Source: Planctomycetota bacterium (GTDB lineage Bacteria > Planctomycetota > Phycisphaerae > Sedimentisphaerales > Anaerobacaceae). From it: 64,000 bases of DNA. Location: contig JADFJC010000005.1 in assembly GCA_022566315.1 (NCBI GenBank), positions 18,361 through 82,360 on the forward strand. The letters are read 5' to 3'. Every line of letters starts with the position of its first letter. Position 1 is the first letter of the stretch. The translations under genes were made by a program, and so were the position numbers. Under the pieces are notes generated by a model. The model saw nothing but the letters and a program-made list of their open reading frames with translations, was not told where the DNA came from and ran no database searches. This document shows positions 58,412 to 64,000 of this stretch, piece by piece.

Positions 58412-58435
58412 TCTAATTAATATGGGATACGAATT

Positions 58436-58681
58436 ATGCCGTTACACGTTAAGTCGATTGCAGTAAGCATTGCCGTGATATGTTTTTTCGGCTTGAGCCT
58501 AATCGGTTGGATTAGCGGCCTTTCGCCGTTTACCTGTTGCAAAAGGGCAATGGTCGGCGCCGTGCTTGCCTATATAGCAGGCACTTTGGTTCTAAAGGCG
58601 GTAAACGCTATTTTGATAAGTGCGATGATTACAAACCAGATGAATCAACAAAAGGAAAAGAATAGTGGCGCTAAAGACTGA
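58436..58681 (+). CDS. Small two-TM membrane protein of unknown function
   Basis: 81-aa ORF between flhA and fliA, overlapping fliA start. Confidence 0.55.
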   Translation: MPLHVKSIAVSIAVICFFGLSLIGWISGLSPFTCCKRAMVGAVLAYIAGTLVLKAVNAILISAMITNQMNQQKEKNSGAKD

Positions 58682-59519
58682 AAACATCTCTGAAGAGCAG
58701 CTCATTAGCGACACCAAAGCCGATTTATTGACTTTGGGAACACCTGAAGATAGCCGAAAGCATCTAAATACGGTTGCCCTGCGAGCATACTCAGGCCAGA
58801 AAAGATCCGACAAAGACGGAATCGAAGATGGGCGGATAGCCGAGCTTTTGCCTATGGTTCACGGGATAGTCAGGCAGGTCGTAACGTATCTAAGGCCTCC
58901 GTTATCATTTGAAGATATGGTCTCCGCAGGAGCTGTTGGATTGGTTAAAGCTGCACGCGATTTTGACCCGTCACACCATGCCGAGTTCAAAACCTATGCC
59001 TATATTAGAATCAAAGGGGCCGTTCTTGATGAGCTAAGAGGCTCATCTTTGCTGCCTGCAAATCTCAGCAAGCGGGTTCGCAGCGCCAGGCAGCTCAGCC
59101 GCAAGATTCTTGAGCAGACAGGCACAGCCCCTACCGATGCCGAATTAGCCGAAAAACTTGGAATAACTATTGATGAGCTTTTTGAAACATTCGGAAACGC
59201 TCGTGCACAGTATTTTGTCTCACTCGATGGCTTTGGAGAGGATGCGCCTGCACTGAGTAATCTTTTAGCCGCAGCTCATACAATCGCTCCGGATAAGCAA
59301 ATCGAACGGGCAGAGCTTATAGATAAGTTAGCCGAGGCGATACAACAGTTGTCCAAGAGGCAGAGGCAGCTCATCTTGCTTTATTACCAACAGCACCTGA
59401 CAATGAAGCAAATCGCTGAGATTTTCGAAATTACAGAATCGCGTGTCAGCCAGTTGCACGCAAGTGCTATATTTAACTTGTCGGTAAAATTGAGGCAATG
59501 GAAAGATGGCAGATTATGA
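58665..59519 (+). CDS. fliA: Sigma-28 (FliA/WhiG) sigma factor
   Basis: 'SFEDMVSAGAVGLVKAARDFDPSHHAEFKTYAYIRIKGAVLDELRG', sigma-4 'QRQLILLYYQQHLTMKQIAEIFEITESRVSQLHASAI'. Confidence 0.97.
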   Translation: MALKTENISEEQLISDTKADLLTLGTPEDSRKHLNTVALRAYSGQKRSDKDGIEDGRIAELLPMVHGIVRQVVTYLRPPLSFEDMVSAGAVGLVKAARDFDPSHHAEFKTYAYIRIKGAVLDELRGSSLLPANLSKRVRSARQLSRKILEQTGTAPTDAELAEKLGITIDELFETFGNARAQYFVSLDGFGEDAPALSNLLAAAHTIAPDKQIERAELIDKLAEAIQQLSKRQRQLILLYYQQHLTMKQIAEIFEITESRVSQLHASAIFNLSVKLRQWKDGRL

Positions 59520-59754
59520 TACCAATACGATAAAACCGGTCGAAGGTTTGCAAAGTATCACTGGTTTGACTCCCGCAAAACGCAGTGAAGAAAGAAAACG
59601 ACGTCGGCAGTTACACCAGGAAAATGAGGAAGAAGGAGAACAACAGTTGGATGAGTCGGTTGAGGAACAGGATATGGCCGATTCACCAGAAAAGCAGACT
59701 GAAAACCGAGGTAACCGGAACCCCGACGATGCCAGAATTGATTACTGCGCTTGA
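59506..59754 (+). CDS. Small charged protein, overlaps fliA end
   Basis: ATG inside fliA 3' end; 'PAKRSEERKRRRQLHQENEEEGEQQ'. Confidence 0.45.
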   Translation: MADYDTNTIKPVEGLQSITGLTPAKRSEERKRRRQLHQENEEEGEQQLDESVEEQDMADSPEKQTENRGNRNPDDARIDYCA

Positions 59755-59783
59755 CGGACAGAAGTCGGAAGACAGGAGTTTAG

Positions 59784-59804
59784 CCCCCACCCCTGTGGTG
59801 GGGG
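59784..59804. repeat. GC-rich perfect hairpin
   Basis: CCCCCACC-CCTGT-GGTGGGGG. Confidence 0.7.
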
Positions 59805-59842
59805 GGGAAAGTCAGAAATTTGAAGAAGGACTAAGATAGAAA

Positions 59843-60130
59843 ATGACAAAGGTAGCAAGGCGAATTATAAAGAAGAGCAACGTAAAACTTGAAGGAAAGT
59901 TCACTCTTGATATTGTACAGCCTGAACCGGGCCAGCCGAAACAGCCGGGCACAGCCTTAGTTGAGCCACAGGTGCGTATCGTGGAAAACCAGCCTGAATT
60001 CGCTGTTATAGAAATAACCTGTTCCTGCGGCACAGGAATGTGTTTAAGATGTGAATATGCCGGTGCCAAAGCGCCGGAGGTCTCCCAAAAGCAAAATGGT
60101 GCGCCTGAAGTACCTGACCAAACAAAATAA
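59843..60130 (+). CDS. Small protein with Cys cluster
   Basis: 'ITCSCGTGMCLRCEYAG' CxCx4CxxC. Confidence 0.5.
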   Translation: MTKVARRIIKKSNVKLEGKFTLDIVQPEPGQPKQPGTALVEPQVRIVENQPEFAVIEITCSCGTGMCLRCEYAGAKAPEVSQKQNGAPEVPDQTK

Positions 60131-60145
60131 ATGGAGAAAAGTACA

Positions 60146-60724
60146 ATGAAAACTAACAAAAAAACAATCCTTATACTGATTTCATTAATGCCGATATTTT
60201 TGTTATCGAACTGTGTATCTGTCCAGGAACTGCCGAAGGTTGCCGCCCGATCCGACCCTGCTGAAATACAGCAGAGTGCTTCCGTAGCAAAAAGGTTCCA
60301 GGAATCTGCTTCACAGATACAGAACCCAACTGTCATAGAGTCCGCGATGGAATTGTCGAAAAAGCATGTCATACTTTCTGAAGAAGTGGCTGTACTACGG
60401 CAGGAAAACAAGGAACTTATTGTTCAAAAACAGCAGCTTAAAGACCAGGTCGTTGCTCTTGAGGCTCAATTACAGCAGACGCAAAAGGAATTAACCGAAG
60501 CAAATGACGTTTTGATTACAATGCGTATTGAGTTGAATAATTGGAAAGTCGATATCCTTGGTTTTCGTGATGAAATACGTAACGCCGAAACAGCCCAGCT
60601 GGAAGCTTTGCTTAAGATACTTAAAGTTCTTGGCGGAGAGGTCAGGACGAAATCGGCCAAGGGTGAGGACACAAGCTCGACCGCCGTCGCATCGTTAGGT
60701 AAAACCGACCAGTCTGAAAATTAG
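60146..60724 (+). CDS. Coiled-coil lipoprotein
   Basis: 'ILISLMPIFLLSNC' lipobox, long heptad-type helix. Confidence 0.7.
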   Translation: MKTNKKTILILISLMPIFLLSNCVSVQELPKVAARSDPAEIQQSASVAKRFQESASQIQNPTVIESAMELSKKHVILSEEVAVLRQENKELIVQKQQLKDQVVALEAQLQQTQKELTEANDVLITMRIELNNWKVDILGFRDEIRNAETAQLEALLKILKVLGGEVRTKSAKGEDTSSTAVASLGKTDQSEN

Positions 60725-60740
60725 AAAACACTGACATTAG

Positions 60741-61523
60741 GTGAATCGAATGAATAGCTCAAGAACGGTGTTATCATATCTGGTAGCTCGTTGCTCATCG
60801 CTTCCCCGCTTTCGCGGGGACAATTCCTGCTTTCGAAGGAATGACGTCACCCCCGCGAAAGCGGGGGGTGCCCCTGCAGAAGCACGGGCTTGTAGTTTGA
60901 GTTACATCTCACGAGTCGCAATATTGTTATTGCCGGCAGCTCTTTTATCAGGCTGCATTACTTATTATAGAGCTTCGGCTCCGGCAGCCAACTACTATTA
61001 TCTGAATCCGAATAAGAGCTTAACTACGGTTGGAAGGGTTGCTATTGTTGAGTTGGACAACGATTCGAGTTATCCCAAAATCTCCGCTGATGTAACCGAA
61101 AAACTTTATCAGTCATTGCAGAAGAAGCAGATTTTCGGTTTAACTATTGTCCGTCAGAATGACACTTCGTGGCGAAGCTTGCAGTTGGAACTGGACTCGA
61201 AATATGCCCTTGAACAGTTATTGGCAATCCGTGAGACGTTAAAGTGCGATGCGGTATTGCTCGGAACCATTACTGAATTCAGACCTTATCCTCATATGAT
61301 TATTGGACTTCGCTTGAAGCTTATTGACCTCAGAGATGGACAGTTGTTATGGGCACTTGAGCAGATTTGGGACAGCGCCGATAAAACAACCGAGTATCGC
61401 ATAAAAGACTATTTTCACTCACAAAAGCGCTCGGGTTATGCGCCTTTGTATGAACAGTTAGCGGCTGTCAGCTCGCTTGAATTTATAAAGTTTGTAAGTT
61501 ATGAGGTGGCTGAAACGCTATAG
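60741..61523 (+). CDS. Lipoprotein with TolB-N/FlgO/LpoB-like pattern; N-terminal part carries a palindromic repeat
   Basis: 'VAILLLPAALLSGC' lipobox; 'GRVAIVELDNDSSYPKISADVTEKLYQSLQKK...CDAVLLGTITEFR'. Confidence 0.65.
   Translation: MNRMNSSRTVLSYLVARCSSLPRFRGDNSCFRRNDVTPAKAGGAPAEARACSLSYISRVAILLLPAALLSGCITYYRASAPAANYYYLNPNKSLTTVGRVAIVELDNDSSYPKISADVTEKLYQSLQKKQIFGLTIVRQNDTSWRSLQLELDSKYALEQLLAIRETLKCDAVLLGTITEFRPYPHMIIGLRLKLIDLRDGQLLWALEQIWDSADKTTEYRIKDYFHSQKRSGYAPLYEQLAAVSSLEFIKFVSYEVAETL
60804..60867. repeat. Pair of complementary GC hairpins inside coding region
   Basis: CCCCGC-TTTC-GCGGGG (60804-60819) and CCCCCGC-GAAA-GCGGGGG (60850-60867), mutually inverted. Confidence 0.88.
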
Positions 61524-61641
61524 CCGGGACTCAAAATGTAAAAATGTGTTTGAAAAAAAAAGAAGAAATGTTCACAAACGAATAAACTCGTCCAAAAAAG
61601 ACGTTAACTTTAGAAAAAAATGAAAAATTCGGTAAAAATGT

Positions 61642-61668
61642 TAAAGTTTTGTCAAAAATGTGCGAAAA
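61642..61668 (+). promoter_or_regulatory. Candidate sigma-28 promoter for flgM
   Basis: TAAAGTTT-N11-TGCGAAAA, close to TAAAGTTT-N11-GCCGATAA, upstream of flgM. Confidence 0.55.
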
Positions 61669-61707
61669 GAATCATAGATAGGAAATTCTGGAAAGAACTA
61701 TTGTGCA

Positions 61708-61977
61708 ATGATTGAAAAAGTAAATACCAATCAAATTCAGGGCTTCCTGGAAAAATCGTCATCCAGACAGCCCAACTCTGCGGCAGCTCTTACAGCTAAC
61801 GATGCGGATGTATCTGTGCAGGTCGATTATGCTTCTTTTATTGACAGGGCAATGCAAACCCCACAAACGGACACCCAGGCTGTCCAGAGGGCAGGAGAGC
61901 TTCTGTTGTCAGGTCAGCTTGAAAGTCCGGAAAACATCCTAAAAGCCGCAAAAAACATCATAGAGTTTGGTATATAG
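61708..61977 (+). CDS. flgM: Anti-sigma-28 factor FlgM
   Basis: 'DYASFIDRAMQTPQTDTQAVQRAGELLLSGQLESPENILKAAKNIIEFGI' fits FlgM C-term. Confidence 0.8.
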   Translation: MIEKVNTNQIQGFLEKSSSRQPNSAAALTANDADVSVQVDYASFIDRAMQTPQTDTQAVQRAGELLLSGQLESPENILKAAKNIIEFGI

Positions 61978-62005
61978 AGGCTTTAGAAAAAAGTGTTGAA
62001 TCACA

Positions 62006-62113
62006 AGGCTGACCACGGATGGTCTAATAAGAAGCCTGAACGGATTTTATGAACTCGGCGAGGAAATGTGTACGCTTAGCCCTCTAAGGTTACCCATCCC
62101 TCGCCGTTCTTTT
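62006..62113 (+). ncRNA. Candidate structured RNA / complex terminator between flgM and the HPP gene
   Basis: AGGCT[GACCA-CGGA-TGGTC]..AGCCT, then CGGCGAGG ... [CTTAG-CCCT-CTAAG] ... CCTCGCCG followed by TTCTTTTG. Confidence 0.4.
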
Positions 62114-62230
62114 GTTTGTAACGTGGTGGCTGCTGCATATTAAAGCGGCCACATTTTGTTCTGCACCAATACAGCTTAGGCTTGCGCCTGATTGGGGCAG
62201 GTTCGCAAAGTGGGAACACAAAAAATTGCG

Positions 62231-62716
62231 ATGGAGCTACATCATATAACACTGCATACGCCGATTGGGGAGAAATTCAAAAAGCTTTGGAAATATTACC
62301 TCTGCCAGAGCTGTTTGGCCGCCGTTGCTCTGTGTATCATTGTCTTAATTCTGGGCAAGGACAAAATGGTCGTAATCAGTGCAATGGGCGCCACCGCTTT
62401 TATCGTATTCGCAATGCCAACCGCTGCCTCCGCGCAAACAAGAAACGTCATTGGCGGCCATCTGGTTGGCTTAGCCTTGGGAACTATATTCTACTTCGTC
62501 GCACTGCCATATTTTCTTGAGTATCCCCTCGTAGTGGGAATTGCTATTTTTATTATGGTAGCGTTGGACGTCGAGCACCCTCCCGCGGCAGGTACAGCCT
62601 TGGCTGTCGTGATGAATGAAGTCTCACCTGATGTCTTCGTCACCATAATGGCATCTGCGGTAATACTATCACAATGCCGTTATTACCTGAGACATTACTT
62701 AAAAGATTTGATATAG
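62231..62716 (+). CDS. HPP-family integral membrane protein; ATG at 62231 preferred
   Basis: 'VISAMGATAFIVFAMPTAASAQTRNVIGGHLVGLALG' and 'DVEHPPAAGTALAVV' (HPP motif). Confidence 0.9.
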   Translation: MELHHITLHTPIGEKFKKLWKYYLCQSCLAAVALCIIVLILGKDKMVVISAMGATAFIVFAMPTAASAQTRNVIGGHLVGLALGTIFYFVALPYFLEYPLVVGIAIFIMVALDVEHPPAAGTALAVVMNEVSPDVFVTIMASAVILSQCRYYLRHYLKDLI

Positions 62717-63284
62717 ACTGCCTACTCGGCCTCGATGCCTGCTGCTCATAAAGCAGAAAGCCGAGTGTTAAACATAACAATCGAGTATCTGTGCTGTCAG
62801 ACCATTGTCGATGGACACTCTTGCTATGTCCAACCGGTCTGTATAGGTAAGGGTTCCCAAAGCCGGCTTATAGGCTTTGGGGTCTCTAACCGGGTTACCG
62901 GAGTGTTTGACCTGGGCGTTTGCAGCCGGTTCCCAAACGTACTTTTTTGTATCTGGCGTTCTGGCAGCATCGCTCATTTTATGGGACTTATCGTTTGACC
63001 TGCTTGTATGGCGCAGTTCGCAACTACTTTTGCTAAGAGGAATAGTTCTAATAACTCTGCATGAAATTCTTTTTCTCATTCCACCCCCCGACAACAATCA
63101 TTTTAGCAGATTCGAGCAGTTAAATCAAGGAAAATCTCATCGACCTCAGCCACAGACCCTGCTTTTTTGTGTCCAAGGCGATACCGTTTGTGCTCAGGCG
63201 ATATTATAGGGCAGGAAGGAAATTTGTGATGGATAACTATTGAATTCGTGAGTAGAATGTTTTGGGTTTAAGTTAGTTCCGGAC

Positions 63285-63500
63285 AGCGTCTATCAGGTAG
63301 TGGGTATCAGGTTACCAGAATATAAGGTTAACTGCACAGCATGAATTTGTCTTTTCCTGGTATCCTGATTTTCTGATATTCTTCACCCTGGTTTCCTGGT
63401 GGTCTGATTTCCGAATTATTTAGTATTCGGCTCCACCATAAGGTGTCCTCCGTAAGTCCGCTTGGGGACGCCTTACGGCGGAGTCCCAAGGACTGCGGAT
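63285..63500. repeat. ATCAGG-family palindromic array with CCACCATAAGGTGTCCT
   Basis: GTATCAGGTTACCAG ... CCTGGTATCCTGATTTTCTGATA; shares CCACC[GA]TAAGGTGTCCT with 35415-35580. Confidence 0.75.
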
Positions 63501-63519
63501 TGACATAAGGAATATACCG

Positions 63520-63720
63520 ATGCAGATTATCGCTCAATGCCCATCTTGTGGCAGTACCTGGCTGCTTGGTAGTAGTGCCGCTGACCGAAGGATAAACTGC
63601 CGCAAGTGTGGCAAATTATTCAAGGTCCCAAAGTTGGATGAGGTACCGAAGGCAACCAATGTGATAAAACAGGCAAAGGGCACTATTTACGTGGATGAAA
63701 CCGGAAAAACCTATGGCTAA
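63520..63720 (+). CDS. Zinc-ribbon (MJ0042-type) protein
   Basis: 'IAQCPSCGSTWLLGSSAADRRINCRKCGKLFKVPK' CxxC..CxxC. Confidence 0.75.
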   Translation: MQIIAQCPSCGSTWLLGSSAADRRINCRKCGKLFKVPKLDEVPKATNVIKQAKGTIYVDETGKTYG

Positions 63721-63825
63721 AGCCCGGTGGTTATGGAGGATTATTCGTTAGCAGAGAGGGGAGTTATTTTGTGATAAGATGGGGGTGGGGTGGGCATGTA
63801 AACTTGCGGAGTTTGGGTAGTATAG

Positions 63826-63950
63826 GTAAGAAAAATGCGTCAAAAAACGCGTAAAAATGAGTAAAAATTGGCAAAAATTTCAATAAATTCATAAAAATGC
63901 GCGCCTTTTGAGCAAAAATGAGTAAAAATTCACACTTTTTTCAAATTAAC
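63826..63950. repeat. Phased A-tract region, likely intrinsically curved DNA
   Basis: AAAAAT blocks every about 10-11 bp; 17-bp direct repeat AAAAATGAGTAAAAATT at 63853 and 63914. Confidence 0.75.
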
Positions 63951-64000
63951 ATTTTGTTAGTTTAGGGGATATGGGTGGTTTTTGAGCCACAGATACCAGT

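Noticed and set aside
62877-63209. 110-aa ORF after the HPP gene
   Set aside because: Overlaps an opposing ORF of similar size, neither with recognisable motifs; treated as undetermined.

Overview
The window reads as a planctomycete-like (Phycisphaerae-type, inferred from gene content and style only) flagellar locus with no rRNA, tRNA, CRISPR array or transposase that I could find. Left edge, + strand: fliO-fliP-fliQ-fliR-flhB. Centre, - strand, transcribed right to left: flgD-flgE-PilZ protein-flgF-flgG-flgA-flgH-flgI-flgJ-flgN-flgK-flgL, then TPR/glycosyltransferase genes, then a surface-glycan island with pseudaminic-acid-type genes (pseB, pseC, methylase, two formyltransferase-like proteins, PIG-L deacetylase, pseI, pseF), two B12-binding radical SAM modules and giant fused glycosyltransferases, ending in fliD. 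Right, + strand: two sigma-54 activators flanking TPR proteins, then fliL-fliM-fliN-flhA, fliA, lipoproteins, flgM, an HPP-family protein and a zinc-ribbon protein. The strongest unusual signals are: (1) dispersed degenerate 7-8 bp palindromic repeat arrays and double-hairpin elements that abut stop codons and also sit in frame inside flagellar genes, supplying signal-peptide cores, interdomain linkers and C-terminal tails; one double hairpin is read in two different frames in two genes; (2) a 2250-aa fusion with a capsule-synthesis/sulfotransferase-like domain, GT-B, TPR, GT2, B12-radical SAM, GT2 and GT2; (3) a second megasynthase split from its GT2 domain by an apparent 1-nt frameshift; (4) a Pse pathway with formyltransferases and a deacetylase but no recognisable PseG or PseH; (5) a decayed DegT aminotransferase relic showing module duplication and loss. 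All product calls come from reading motifs by eye; no database search was run.
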